From positions 7,239,020 through 7,303,019 of the forward strand of contig AP017605.1 in NCBI GenBank assembly GCA_002356515.1: 64,000 bases of DNA, in the 5' to 3' direction. This DNA is from Mesorhizobium loti. GTDB taxonomy: Bacteria > Pseudomonadota > Alphaproteobacteria > Rhizobiales > Rhizobiaceae. Positions 7,851 through 16,703 of the stretch are shown piece after piece. A program made the position numbers and the translations under genes. Every line of letters starts with the position of its first letter. Within the stretch, counting starts at the first letter, position 1. Under the pieces are notes generated by a model. It did no database searches. It was not told the origin of the DNA and saw only the letters and a list, made by a program, of their open reading frames with translations.

Positions 7851-8798
7851 ATGGCATGGCTGAAGAAGCTCGTCGGCGCGGCCGTCGTCCTGGGCGGCGT
7901 CGGCGCGGCCGGTGGTTGGCTGCTGTCGGCGCCGGTCAAGCTGGATGCCGCGGCCCTGGGGCAACTCGGGCCGGGCGACGCGACCAAGGGCAAGCGCATT
8001 TTCTATGCCGGTGGCTGCACTTCCTGCCACGCGAAGCCGGGTTCGCAGGGCGATGCCCGGCTTCAACTGGTCGGTGGCCTCCAACTCAAGACCCCGTTCG
8101 GCACCTTTGTTCCGCCCAACATTTCGCAAGACCCCAAGGACGGCATCGGTGCGTGGTCGGTCGGGGACCTCGCCAACGCCATGCTCAAGGGCGTTTCACC
8201 GTCCGGCGAGCATTTCTATCCGGCCTTTCCCTACGCGTCCTACGCCCGCATGAAGCCATCGGACATTGCCGATCTCTACGCCTTCCTGAAGACGCTGCCG
8301 GCGGTCGCCGGCAAGGCGCCGGCCAATTCGCTCGGTTTTCCCTTCAACATCCGTCGCGGCATCGGCCTGTGGAAACGGCTCTATCTCAGCGACCAGCCTG
8401 TTGTTGCCTTGGCCGCTGGCACGCCTGAGCCCGTGATGGCCGGCCGCTACCTGGTCGAAGGGCCGGGCCATTGCGGCGAATGCCACACATCGCGCGACTT
8501 CGCCGGCGGCATCAAGAAAAGCGAATGGCTTGCCGGTGCCGTGGCCGCCGAAGGTTCGGGCATTGTGCCGAACATCACATCGGGCGCCGGCGCCGTCGCC
8601 AAATGGTCGGAAGCCGATATCGCCAACTACCTCGAAACCGGCTTCACGCCCGATTTCGATTCCGTTGGCGGCGCGATGGTCGACGTGCAGCGGAATATGG
8701 CTGAGTTGGCACCGGAGGACCGGGCCGCGATCGCCGCCTATCTCAAGTCAGTACCGCCGCACCCGAACGGTTATCCCGCACGCAAGCCGGCGAGCTGA
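7851..8798 (+). CDS. Membrane-anchored dihaem cytochrome c
   Basis: About 315 aa. An N-terminal hydrophobic anchor (residues 8-25) is followed by two class I cytochrome c domains, with haem motifs C56-TSC-H60 and C208-GEC-H212. The arrangement resembles the dihaem cytochrome subunits of membrane dehydrogenases (alcohol, gluconate or aldehyde oxidases), but no dehydrogenase partner is adjacent. The start is uncertain: a TTG at 7842 lies directly after the cytochrome c' stop with AAAAAGGG at a good spacing, while the ATG at 7851 is conventional; both give the same anchor. It probably shares a transcript with cytochrome c'. Confidence 0.87.
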   Translation: MAWLKKLVGAAVVLGGVGAAGGWLLSAPVKLDAAALGQLGPGDATKGKRIFYAGGCTSCHAKPGSQGDARLQLVGGLQLKTPFGTFVPPNISQDPKDGIGAWSVGDLANAMLKGVSPSGEHFYPAFPYASYARMKPSDIADLYAFLKTLPAVAGKAPANSLGFPFNIRRGIGLWKRLYLSDQPVVALAAGTPEPVMAGRYLVEGPGHCGECHTSRDFAGGIKKSEWLAGAVAAEGSGIVPNITSGAGAVAKWSEADIANYLETGFTPDFDSVGGAMVDVQRNMAELAPEDRAAIAAYLKSVPPHPNGYPARKPAS

Positions 8799-8805
8799 TT
8801 ATCGA

Positions 8806-9195
8806 CTAGAGGTGCCGGTCGCCGAGGAAATCGAAGCCCGTCTCGAAGAAATGATTGTAGTTGCACGTCAGTTCCTCGCCGGGTGCGATATCGCGCAGCG
8901 CAAAGGTTTCCTCGGGTGAGGAGACGTCGCAATTCGGCTCGTCGTCATGGTTCATGTAGCGGGCGTCGTCGGCTTCGAAGACGATGTAGGACGGATCGCG
9001 CCGGTCTGGGTAGGAATAGCGGTCGAGGTAGTTTTTCACCGGCCCGGTCTCGCCCTCATAGGTCTCGACGTCGATGATCCGGTCGAAGCGGGGGTCGAGC
9101 TTCCAGATCAGCGTGCCCCTGGGGATGTGGTGCTTGGCAAAGACACCGATGCCTTGAATGGGCGATTTGTCGAGATAGACGTCGACGAGCAGCAT
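8806..9195 (-). CDS. SET-domain protein, putative lysine methyltransferase
   Basis: 129 aa, a minimal SET domain. Motifs in order: GIGVFAKHHIPRGTLIW (the N-terminal SET strand), YMNHDDEPNCDV (matching the NHS/C cofactor-binding motif) and GEELTCNYN (matching the catalytic GEELTxDY region). Bacterial SET proteins are thought to methylate lysines of proteins; the target is unknown. The ATG at 9195 is preferred to the in-frame start at 9267, which would add a non-conserved leader. It lies 155 bases downstream of the LysE gene on the same strand and ends 8 bases from the cytochrome gene, convergently. Confidence 0.82.
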   Translation of the reverse strand: MLLVDVYLDKSPIQGIGVFAKHHIPRGTLIWKLDPRFDRIIDVETYEGETGPVKNYLDRYSYPDRRDPSYIVFEADDARYMNHDDEPNCDVSSPEETFALRDIAPGEELTCNYNHFFETGFDFLGDRHL

Positions 9196-9350
9196 AATGG
9201 ACCCTTGTGCGAGTGCGGGCTTCATCGCCCCGGGAAAGTCGTGCATTGGGTAACGCGCGACCATCACAATTGCGAGTGGAAATGAGCGATGCGGAATTCA
9301 AAAAGTCATGATCGCCAAATCCAAAAGTGAACGTGCCGTCTTGGGAGCCT

Positions 9351-9977
9351 TTAGCGTTGCTGCAGCGCCAGACGCACGCCCAAGGCGCAGTAGATGCCGC
9401 CGACAACCTTGCCCTGCCATTTCAGCACGGTCGGATTTCGGCGCAGGAAACTGCCGAGCCGACCGGCGCTCACGGCAAAGACGACCGTGCTGAAAAGACC
9501 GAGCACCACAAAGACAATTCCCAATACGGCCAATTGAAGCATCGCCGTTCCGTTTTCGGGCCGCACGAACTGAGGCAGGAAGGCGAGAAAGAAAAGCGCG
9601 GTCTTGGGGTTGAGCACCTCGGTAAGGACAGCCTGCCGAAACGCCTTGCCGGCGGAGATCGCAAGCGCGCCGGCAGTTGGATCGGTCGGCGACTTTTCGA
9701 TGATCGCGCGGATGCCGAGGTAAACAAGGTAGGCTGCGCCGATGTATTTTACGATGCTGAACAGCGTCGCCGACGTGGCGATGATCGCCGAGATGCCGAC
9801 CATCGCCATGATCGTGTGAAATATGTCGCCGGCCGCGATCCCGGCACCGGTCGCGATCCCGACCTTCGTTCCCGAACTCGTTGCCCGGGCGATCGTCAGC
9901 AGCGTGGCCGGACCCGGAATAAAGACAAAGCCGAGCACGACGGCGACATAGGCAATCAACGTGGACAGATCGATCAT
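9351..9977 (-). CDS. LysE/RhtB-family amino acid exporter
   Basis: 208 aa integral membrane protein with about six hydrophobic segments. The N-terminal region GFVFIPGPATLLTIARA matches the family's conserved PGP motif, and TEVLNPKTALFFLAFLPQF is the second hallmark. These exporters remove excess amino acids or homoserine lactone-like compounds; the substrate is not predictable here. Its ATG overlaps the stop of the oligopeptidase B gene by four bases (ATGA), so translation is coupled. A peptidase and an amino acid exporter together make sense for disposing of peptide-derived amino acids. Confidence 0.9.
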   Translation of the reverse strand: MIDLSTLIAYVAVVLGFVFIPGPATLLTIARATSSGTKVGIATGAGIAAGDIFHTIMAMVGISAIIATSATLFSIVKYIGAAYLVYLGIRAIIEKSPTDPTAGALAISAGKAFRQAVLTEVLNPKTALFFLAFLPQFVRPENGTAMLQLAVLGIVFVVLGLFSTVVFAVSAGRLGSFLRRNPTVLKWQGKVVGGIYCALGVRLALQQR

Positions 9978-12097
9978 TTGAGCGGTTCCTCTGCGAGCTG
10001 CGGCTTGCCCGTCACCTTCAGCGCGAAGGAATAGGTATAAGCGATTTCCTCAAGCCTTGAGAACCGGCCAGACGCGCCGGCATGGCCGGAGTCCATGTTG
10101 ATCTTGAACAGCACCGGATTGTCGCCGCTCTTGCGGTCGCGCAGCCGCGCCACCCATTTGGCCGGCTCCCAATAGGTGACGCGCGGATCGGTGAGGCCGG
10201 CAAGCGCCAGGATCGGCGGATAGTCGAGTGCGGCGACATTGTCGTAGGGCGAGTAGGCGGCGATGGTGCGGTAGTCGTCGGCCGACGCGATCGGATTGCC
10301 CCATTCCGGCCATTCCGGCGGCGTCAGCGGCAAGGTCGCGTCGAGCATGGTGGTGAGCACGTCGACGAAGGGAACCTCGGCGACGATGCCGCCGAAACAG
10401 TCCGGCGCCATATTGGCGACGGCACCCATCAGCATGCCGCCGGCCGAGCCGCCTTGCGCGACCATACGGCCATGCGCGGTATAGCGTTCGGCAACGAGGT
10501 GGCGCGCACAGGCGATGAAATCCGTAAACGTGTTCATCTTGTGCGCCCGCTTGCCGTCATCATACCAGCCATAACCCTTGTCCTTGCCGCCGCGGACATG
10601 GGCGATGGCATAGACGAAGCCGCGGTCGACCAGCGACAGGCAGTTGGTGTTGAAGGCGGCCGGCACGGTGATGCCGTAGGAGCCGTAGCCGTAAAGCAGG
10701 CAAGGTGCCGATCCGTCGAGCGGCGTGTCTCGGTGGTGCAGAAGCGAGATCGGCACCAACTCGCCATCGGCGGCGGGTGCCATCAGCCGCCTGGTGACAT
10801 AATGGTCCGCATCATGGCCGGATGGCACTTCCTGGGTCTTGAGCAAGACCCGCTCGCGGGTGCGCATATTGTAGTCGAACACCTGCGCCGGCGTCGTCAT
10901 CGACGAATAGGAAAAGCGCATGATTTCGGTGTCGTATTCATAAGAACCCGACAGGCCGAGCGAGAAGGCTTCCTCATCGAAGGAAATCAGGTGTTCCTCG
11001 CCATTGGCGCGGTCGCGCACGACGATGCGCGGCAGGCCCTCCTTGCGCTCGAGCCGGACCATATGGTCCTTGAAGCCGATCACCGACAGGATCAGCCGGC
11101 CCGGCTCATGCGCCACCAGTTCCTGCCAGTTGGCGCGGACCGGATCGCTTGCCGGCGCCGTCATGATCTTGAAGTCCTTGGCGCCGTCCGCATTGGTCAG
11201 GATGAAGAAGGTGTCGCCACCTTCCTCCAGCTCATATTGAAGGCCGGTTTCGCGCGGCGAAACCAGTCTGGGTTCGGCAAACGGATCGCTGGCGCTCAAC
11301 AGGCGATATTCCGAGGTCTCGTGATCGTTGATGCCGATCATGATCCATTGGTTGTTGCGGGTGCCGTCGACATTCATGAAGAAGCCGGGATCGGTTTCCT
11401 CATAGATCAGGCGGTCACTTTCAGGGTCTTGTCCCAGCGCGTGGAACAGCACCTTCGACGGCCGGTGGTTGGGGTCGAGACGCGTATAGAAGAAGCCGTC
11501 ATTGCCCGCGTCCCACACACCCGAGCCGCCGGTGGCGGGAATCTGGTCCGCCAGTTCCTTGCCATTGGCAAGGTCGCGCACGCGCAGCGTATAGAACTCG
11601 GAACCCTTGTCGTCGAACGCCCACAACAGCTTGCGATGATCGGCCGAATGATCGACGCTGCCGAGCCGGAAATAGGCCTTGCCTTCCGCCTCGAGGTCGC
11701 CGTCGAGCAGGATCTGCTCGGTTCCGCCGTCGCGCGGCATGCGGAAATAGCGCGGCTGCTCGCCGCCGAGCTTGAAAGAAGACCCATAGGCATAAGGCCC
11801 GTCCTTCATCGGAACGGAGGAATCATCTTCCTTGATGCGGCCCTTCATCTCCTTGAAAAGCTGTTTCTGGAGCTCGACCGTGTCGGCCATCAGCTTCGAC
11901 TGGTAGACGTTCTCGGCTTCGAGTTCGGCGCGGATGCCCGCATCGAGCAGGGAAGGATCTCGAAACATCTCCTGCCAGTTGTCGGCCCGAAGCCAGGCAT
12001 ATTCGTCGGTTCGCGTGATGCCGTGATGCGTGTCGATAACCGGCCGCTTCTGCGGTGTTGGCGGGCTGACGATCGGAAATCGGGAAGTCTTGGTCAT
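9974..12097 (-). CDS. ptrB: Oligopeptidase B (S9 family serine peptidase)
   Basis: 707 aa cytoplasmic prolyl-oligopeptidase-family enzyme that cleaves short peptides after Arg or Lys. The N-terminal two thirds form the beta-propeller; the C-terminal alpha/beta hydrolase domain holds the nucleophile in GGSAGGMLMG (near residue 550), the region GLTDPRVTYWEPAKW with the acidic residue, and the catalytic His in DSGHAGASGRF. The length matches the family. It is the first gene of a pair with the LysE exporter. A long frame on the opposite strand over this gene is a GC-bias shadow. Confidence 0.93.
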   Translation of the reverse strand: MTKTSRFPIVSPPTPQKRPVIDTHHGITRTDEYAWLRADNWQEMFRDPSLLDAGIRAELEAENVYQSKLMADTVELQKQLFKEMKGRIKEDDSSVPMKDGPYAYGSSFKLGGEQPRYFRMPRDGGTEQILLDGDLEAEGKAYFRLGSVDHSADHRKLLWAFDDKGSEFYTLRVRDLANGKELADQIPATGGSGVWDAGNDGFFYTRLDPNHRPSKVLFHALGQDPESDRLIYEETDPGFFMNVDGTRNNQWIMIGINDHETSEYRLLSASDPFAEPRLVSPRETGLQYELEEGGDTFFILTNADGAKDFKIMTAPASDPVRANWQELVAHEPGRLILSVIGFKDHMVRLERKEGLPRIVVRDRANGEEHLISFDEEAFSLGLSGSYEYDTEIMRFSYSSMTTPAQVFDYNMRTRERVLLKTQEVPSGHDADHYVTRRLMAPAADGELVPISLLHHRDTPLDGSAPCLLYGYGSYGITVPAAFNTNCLSLVDRGFVYAIAHVRGGKDKGYGWYDDGKRAHKMNTFTDFIACARHLVAERYTAHGRMVAQGGSAGGMLMGAVANMAPDCFGGIVAEVPFVDVLTTMLDATLPLTPPEWPEWGNPIASADDYRTIAAYSPYDNVAALDYPPILALAGLTDPRVTYWEPAKWVARLRDRKSGDNPVLFKINMDSGHAGASGRFSRLEEIAYTYSFALKVTGKPQLAEEPLK

Positions 12098-12210
12098 TGC
12101 GTCTCGCTTGGGAAATATCTTGAATGGTGAATGAACACGCCGATCAGGGTGGGTTCAAGGGCGGCGGCCTAGAGGTTGTATCGGCTCCAGGAGCTGGGCC
12201 GGGAGGAAAG

Positions 12211-12582
12211 ATGATGACTGTTCGATCTCGGATTGCCGCGACTTTCGCCGTTGCTTCGCTAACTCTGGTCTTTGTTGGCCAGTCTCATGCGACCGTATTC
12301 GCGGCTTGGCAAGTGGCCAATGTGCCGTTCGGCGACACGCTCAATGTGCGTAAATATCCGTCCGGCACATCGCAGAAGCAGGCCGCATACCCGAACGGGA
12401 CCGTCCTGCAGATGACCGGACGATGCACTGGTGGCACAAACCTGCTCGACATCGCCAACCAACCGGCATGGAAGCAACGGCACACGATTCGCCATCGCTG
12501 GTGCGAGGTCTGGCACGACCCGGCCAAGAACGGCGCCTTCGTCACCGGCTGGGCCTACGGCAAGTACATAACCCCGTATTGA
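12211..12582 (+). CDS. Small secreted protein with SH3-like fold
   Basis: 123 aa exported protein. GGGAGGAAAG sits just upstream of the ATG at 12211. A signal peptide (hydrophobic residues 8-22, cleavage near QSHA) is followed by WQVANVPFGDTLNVRKYPSG, which looks like the start of a bacterial SH3 domain (DTLNVRxxPS), and ends GAFVTGWAYGKYI. Two cysteines may pair. Such domains often bind cell wall or other proteins; the function here is unknown. It stands alone, divergent from oligopeptidase B. Confidence 0.72.
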   Translation: MMTVRSRIAATFAVASLTLVFVGQSHATVFAAWQVANVPFGDTLNVRKYPSGTSQKQAAYPNGTVLQMTGRCTGGTNLLDIANQPAWKQRHTIRHRWCEVWHDPAKNGAFVTGWAYGKYITPY

Positions 12583-13021
12583 TCGACCAACCAGCAACTG
12601 GTCCTGAGGCGAGCCATGACGCCCGGTTGCCTGCGAAAAAGAGGAGCAGCAACCTGCGGTTTCGTGGACAGATGTGAACAACCAAGATTGCCTTCTCGAT
12701 GATCAAGCAAAGCGAAGCATTGAGGCGGGTTTTGTGAGCTATTGCGAATGTAATGAGGAATTGACGTAACGTCAGCCGGTGCTGGTTTCGACGAAAAAAT
12801 ATCGAAAAATTACACAATGCACGAAAGATTGAAGCTGAATCGGGAATATTTGATCAGCATCGTTCAATATAGAGCCAGGGTCGAATTGACTTACTTGCGC
12901 AGCAGGCCCATTGATGTGCCCGTGACACGAATCGCAGGAACTCTACCTGCACAAAATTCGTGCGAAGCCCTGCCTGTAAAAAAGGGCGCATATCGACGTA
13001 ACTCTTGTTGGGGCCTGAACC
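12583..13021. other. Leader and regulatory region of mucR, no gene seen
   Basis: 439 bases without a convincing gene. The stretch 12690-12890 is much more AT-rich than its surroundings and contains AAAAAATATCGAAAAATTAC-like runs with several TA steps. MucR-family proteins are known to bind AT-rich DNA with TA steps and to repress their own genes, so this is the likely autoregulatory region. A frame at 12817-13056 overlaps the mucR start and has no coding features. Confidence 0.5.
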
Positions 13022-13447
13022 ATGGATATTGTCGAAACACCTTCCAGAAACAATGATGCGCTGATCGAGCTGACCGCCGATGTGGTGGCCGCCTATGTCA
13101 GCAACAATCCCGTGCCGGTCGGCGAACTGCCGAACCTCATATCCGATGTCCATGCCGCTCTCGGGCGTGTGGGCGGAACCGCCGAACAGCCTCCTGCCGA
13201 CAAGCAGAAGCCGGCTGTCAACCCGAAGCGCTCGGTTCATGACGACTACATTGTCTGTCTTGAAGACGGTAAGAAGTTCAAGTCGCTCAAGCGTCACCTG
13301 ATGACCCACTATGATCTGACGCCGGACCAGTATCGCGAAAAGTGGAATCTCGACCCGAGCTATCCGATGGTTGCTCCGAACTATGCGGCAGCCCGCTCGC
13401 AGCTCGCCAAGAAGATGGGCCTTGGCCGCAAGCGCAAGGCACGGTAA
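13022..13447 (+). CDS. mucR: MucR/Ros-family zinc-finger-fold transcriptional regulator
   Basis: 141 aa global regulator of exopolysaccharide, motility and symbiosis genes in rhizobia, with H-NS-like oligomerising behaviour. The N-terminal 60 residues form the oligomerisation region, and the C-terminal part is the Ros zinc-finger fold: [19 protein letters not shown] and PDQYREKW. The usual second cysteine is Asp (C79, D82, H92, H96), a variant known from Mesorhizobium in which the finger can fold without zinc. A strong terminator follows. In Sinorhizobium meliloti, as I recall, mucR is also next to divJ, which supports the identity of the kinase downstream. Confidence 0.93.
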   Translation: MDIVETPSRNNDALIELTADVVAAYVSNNPVPVGELPNLISDVHAALGRVGGTAEQPPADKQKPAVNPKRSVHDDYIVCLEDGKKFKSLKRHLMTHYDLTPDQYREKWNLDPSYPMVAPNYAAARSQLAKKMGLGRKRKAR

Positions 13448-13476
13448 TCGCCGCTTTGTCAGGTCGAACCGACATC

Positions 13477-13506
13477 AACGGCGCCTTCGGGCGCCGTTTG
13501 ATTTTT
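13477..13506 (+). terminator. Rho-independent terminator of mucR
   Basis: Perfect 9-base stem (13477-13485 and 13490-13498) capped by a stable TTCG tetraloop, followed by TTGATTTTT. It lies 30 bases after the mucR stop. Confidence 0.9.
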
Positions 13507-13541
13507 GGGGACGCGTCACGGTCATGCTGGCCGGAGGGGCG

Positions 13542-13970
13542 TCAGGCGGTCTGCTTGAGTGCCATCTCGGCATCGCGCTTGATGCGCTTGACCATCGAGC
13601 GAAGGCCATTGGCGCGCTGCGGCGACAGGTGCTCGTCCAGGCCGAGTGCCTTCAGCGTCGCTTCCGCATCGGTTTTCTGGATTTCGCTGGCAGTCCTTCC
13701 GGAAAACAGCGCCAGCATGATGGCGACAAGCCCGCGCACGATATGGGCGTCCGAATCGCCGGTGAAGGTAATGACCGGATCGTTGCCCGGTCCCCGTTCG
13801 GTGGTCAGCCAGACCTGGCTGACGCAACCAGGCACCTTGTTGGCGGCATTGCGCTCCTCATCTGGAAACGGCGGCAGAGCCTCGCCCAGTTCGATCACAT
13901 AGCGGTAGCGGTCTTCCCACTCGTCGAGGAACGAAAAATCGTCGCGGATCGTCTGGATCGTGGTCGTCAT
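13542..13970 (-). CDS. sufE: SufE-like sulfur acceptor for Fe-S cluster assembly
   Basis: 142 aa cytoplasmic protein that accepts persulfide sulfur from the SufS cysteine desulfurase and enhances its activity. The acceptor Cys is C49 in NKVPGCVSQVW, the family signature. The length matches SufE. The rest of the suf operon is not in the window, which is usual in rhizobia where sufE stands apart. It is convergent with mucR and downstream of the DUF5330 gene on the same strand. Confidence 0.92.
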   Translation of the reverse strand: MTTTIQTIRDDFSFLDEWEDRYRYVIELGEALPPFPDEERNAANKVPGCVSQVWLTTERGPGNDPVITFTGDSDAHIVRGLVAIMLALFSGRTASEIQKTDAEATLKALGLDEHLSPQRANGLRSMVKRIKRDAEMALKQTA

Positions 13971-14007
13971 GACCCGGATATAGTCACGCAGCGGCGCCGC
14001 GTCACGG

Positions 14008-14055
14008 AAAAAACAAGGACACCGCGGGCGTCGAGAGGGCAGACGCCCCGCGGTG
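14008..14055 (-). terminator. Terminator downstream of the DUF5330 gene
   Basis: Imperfect stem with about 13-base arms (14020-14032 and 14042-14055, one bulged C). Read on the minus strand it is followed a few bases later by a run of six T (14008-14013). The position, 16 bases after the DUF5330 stop, fits a terminator separating it from sufE. Confidence 0.6.
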
Positions 14056-14070
14056 CGCCGTCGAAACGGC

Positions 14071-14421
14071 TTAATTCTTTATCGGCAAGTTGACGGTCTC
14101 GGGCAGGACAACCTCCTGCGGCACGCTGGCTGTCATGGTCGAGGTGTCGGGGCCGGCGGACTTGTCGTCCAGCATGGCGGCCGCGATCTTGGCGGTCTCC
14201 TTGGCACGCGCGGTGATGGTGTGCATCGCCGACTTGCCGGTCTCACAGACATCGGGCTTGCGCTCGCAGATGCCGGCAATGTCGCCCACCGCGTCGCGGG
14301 CCGCGAACAGGGCCTGGATAGGCCCGACGCTTTCCTGGCCCGGCTCTTCGGAACCGACACTCAGCGGCAGTGCCAGCAGCACCAGTGAAAACCAGAAAGC
14401 CATTCTTATCAGGAAGAACAT
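14071..14421 (-). CDS. DUF5330 protein, small exported or membrane-anchored
   Basis: 116 aa. It opens with MFFLIRMAFWFSLVLLALPL, a hydrophobic segment that is either a signal peptide or a membrane anchor, followed by a helical region with two cysteines (GICERKPDVCETG). The opening and this Cys pair match what I know as DUF5330, a family confined to Hyphomicrobiales with no assigned function. It is transcribed away from the DivJ-like kinase gene. Confidence 0.8.
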   Translation of the reverse strand: MFFLIRMAFWFSLVLLALPLSVGSEEPGQESVGPIQALFAARDAVGDIAGICERKPDVCETGKSAMHTITARAKETAKIAAAMLDDKSAGPDTSTMTASVPQEVVLPETVNLPIKN

Positions 14422-14894
14422 GCCTTGCCTCTCGTCGTGACCGGATCATGCGTCATATGGCATGACCTCTTTTATGGGCAGGATGTTGGCACACAGGCAC
14501 AAAGGACGGCTTGCGCCCACAGCGACAATTTTCCTCAAATTTTAGGCAAATTCGAAACGAAGCGTTTTGCCATGGATTTGTTTCATATCAGGACAATTTT
14601 CGTTACCCCTTGATAACCATTTATCTGGTTGTTTCCATTACGGTTTCCTGGAATTCGGGCGGTTCGCTTCCGTCCGATGATCCGCCGACGGCAGGCGTTT
14701 GCAGATAACCCTCCATTTACTATGGCGGCATTTGCCCGGGTTTTCGCCCCCCGCCATCCCGATATTTGCCACAGGCCGGGCTTTGGTCGGCGCTGCCTTA
14801 TCCATTCCTTAAACGCTGGATGAGAGTTTCAGAGCCAATCAAAACAATCTGCAAAAGCAGAGCTGTTCACGACGAGTGCGAGTGCGTTGAGTTG
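14422..14894. other. Divergent intergenic region before the DivJ-like kinase, no gene seen
   Basis: About 470 bases between two divergent genes. It is AT-richer than its surroundings at 14520-14650, as expected for promoters in both directions. I found no complete CtrA box (TTAA-N7-TTAA), no repeat and no coding stretch with a ribosome-binding site. The codons between the alternative kinase starts at 14820 and 14895 are unlike the rest of the gene, which favours the later start. Confidence 0.5.
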
Positions 14895-16703
14895 ATGCCG
14901 ATCAAGGCCAGATACGCTGAATTGCCTGGCGCGATTGCCGCCGGCTGCGAACGTATGGTCCATCCCTCGATTCTCGGGCAGAGCGGACGCGAGCGCCAAC
15001 GCCGCTTCATCGGCGTCATGCTGGCGGCGCCGTTCTTTGCCGCCGGTGCCGCGGTCACGCTGGTGACATCAGGCATGGGTGCCGCGGTGACCGTGGCCGC
15101 CATCTTCGCGGCCTTCGGTCTGTGCTGGTTTGTTGCCTTGCTGGTGGCGGCGACCGGCAAGATGGCCGCGGCGGCACCGATCGCCCTGGCGATGGCGGCT
15201 GTTGCCCTTGGCGGCCTGATCGCCGCCGCAGGCGGGTTGAGTTCTCCTGTCGCCATGCTTGCCGTGGCGCTACCCTTCGAAGCCTGGTGGATCGGCGCCT
15301 CGCGGCGCACGGCCCTGTGGGGAGTGGTCTCTGCTATTGCAGCCATTGCCCTTCAGCCTCTCGCTGCGGCCTTCCTGCCCTTCGCGGGAGCGCAGATCGC
15401 GGCGTGGCATTGGCTGGTGCCGCTGGCCTGGGCACTGACGCTGATCCCGCGCGTGTCGGCGTTTGGCGATAGCGCCGGCGCGGCTGATGCGCTGGATACC
15501 GCCGAACGGCTGGAAGACATTATCGATGCGGTGGTCCTGCGGATCGCCCGCCACGGCGAGGTGCTCGATGCGTCCGCCAAGGCGCGCACGCTTTTGAAAT
15601 TGCCGCCGGAACTGCTTTCCGGAACCGGCTTCTTCGACCGCGTCCATTTGTCGGACCGTGTCTCCTATCTCAGCGCTCTGGCCGACCTGCGTGACGGTGC
15701 TGCCTCGCGCCGCCTCGAATTGCGCATCAGGCTGCCTCAGAACGGCAATGGCCAGAATGACGCGCGCTCGATGGCCGACAATTATCGGCCGTTCCTTCTC
15801 GAACTGGTCCGTGGCGAGGAACAGAGCGACGTCTTCACGCTGGTGCTGCGTGAGAATGACGAGACGGCCCGGCTGCGTGAGGAACTCGCGCAGGCCAATG
15901 AGACGGCGGCTGCCGCCGAAGTGGCCAAGGGCCGGTTCCTGGCGGTGGTCAGCCATGAGCTGCGCACGCCGTTGAACGCCATCATCGGCTTCTCGGACAT
16001 GCTGCTGCATGAGATGTTTGGCGCCTTCAAGGATCCGCGTCAGAAGGAATATGTCACCCTGGTGCGGGATTCCGGCCAGCATCTTTTGGCCGTCGTGACA
16101 TCCATACTCGACGTATCGAGGATCGAATCGGGCGCCTACACGGCGGAACCGGAGCCGTTCCGGTTCATGGAAGCCGTCGACATGTGCCAGTCGATGATGC
16201 GGCTGCAGGCTCAGGCCAAGAACATCGACCTGCAGACGCAGATCGCTCCCGACGCCGGCGACATCAATGCGGATCGCCGCGCCGTGCAGCAGATTCTCAT
16301 CAATCTGGTCTCCAATGCGATCAAGTTCACGCCCGATGGTGGCGATGTCGTCGTCGGCGCCAAGCGGATCGGTTCGCGCCTGCATTTCTGGGTCAGGGAT
16401 ACCGGCATCGGTATTGCCGAGGAGGATTTCGCCAATCTCGGCAAGCCCTTCACGCAGATCCACAACGACTACACGCGCCGCTTCGAGGGGACCGGCCTTG
16501 GCCTGTCACTGGTGAAGGGGCTGGTGGCGCTGCACGAAGGCACCATGTCGATCGAAAGCATGCCGGGCGAGGGCACCACGGTGACCATCAGCCTGCCGGT
16601 CAACGGGCCGAAGGGGCGCCCGGCGAACCAGGCAGGGGTGCTGACGATGCCGGTGACGAGGGCGAAAGGGGACAGAAATGGCTCGCTCCGCAAAACAGCC
16701 TAA
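14895..16703 (+). CDS. divJ: DivJ-like membrane sensor histidine kinase
   Basis: 602 aa from the ATG at 14895 (alternative ATG at 14820). Six or more hydrophobic segments occupy about residues 40-170, then a PAS-like region (EDIIDAVVLRIARHGEVLDA), a HisKA domain with phospho-acceptor H354 in SHELRTPLNAIIGFSDML, and an ATPase domain with N-box LINLVSNAIKF, G1 VRDTGIGIAEED and G2 GTGLGLSLVKGL. This is the architecture of DivJ, which phosphorylates the cell-cycle regulator DivK. Position next to mucR, as in Sinorhizobium meliloti from memory, supports orthology. Its end overlaps the next gene by 26 bases. Confidence 0.78.
   Translation: MPIKARYAELPGAIAAGCERMVHPSILGQSGRERQRRFIGVMLAAPFFAAGAAVTLVTSGMGAAVTVAAIFAAFGLCWFVALLVAATGKMAAAAPIALAMAAVALGGLIAAAGGLSSPVAMLAVALPFEAWWIGASRRTALWGVVSAIAAIALQPLAAAFLPFAGAQIAAWHWLVPLAWALTLIPRVSAFGDSAGAADALDTAERLEDIIDAVVLRIARHGEVLDASAKARTLLKLPPELLSGTGFFDRVHLSDRVSYLSALADLRDGAASRRLELRIRLPQNGNGQNDARSMADNYRPFLLELVRGEEQSDVFTLVLRENDETARLREELAQANETAAAAEVAKGRFLAVVSHELRTPLNAIIGFSDMLLHEMFGAFKDPRQKEYVTLVRDSGQHLLAVVTSILDVSRIESGAYTAEPEPFRFMEAVDMCQSMMRLQAQAKNIDLQTQIAPDAGDINADRRAVQQILINLVSNAIKFTPDGGDVVVGAKRIGSRLHFWVRDTGIGIAEEDFANLGKPFTQIHNDYTRRFEGTGLGLSLVKGLVALHEGTMSIESMPGEGTTVTISLPVNGPKGRPANQAGVLTMPVTRAKGDRNGSLRKTA

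Noticed and set aside
10082..12130. 682-codon open frame on the + strand over oligopeptidase B
   Set aside because: It is antisense to a clear S9 peptidase gene; long antisense frames are expected in GC-rich codon-biased DNA, and no motif or ribosome-binding site supports it.
12817..13056. 79-codon frame before mucR
   Set aside because: It overlaps the mucR start in another frame, has AT-rich codons, and lies in the expected autoregulatory region.
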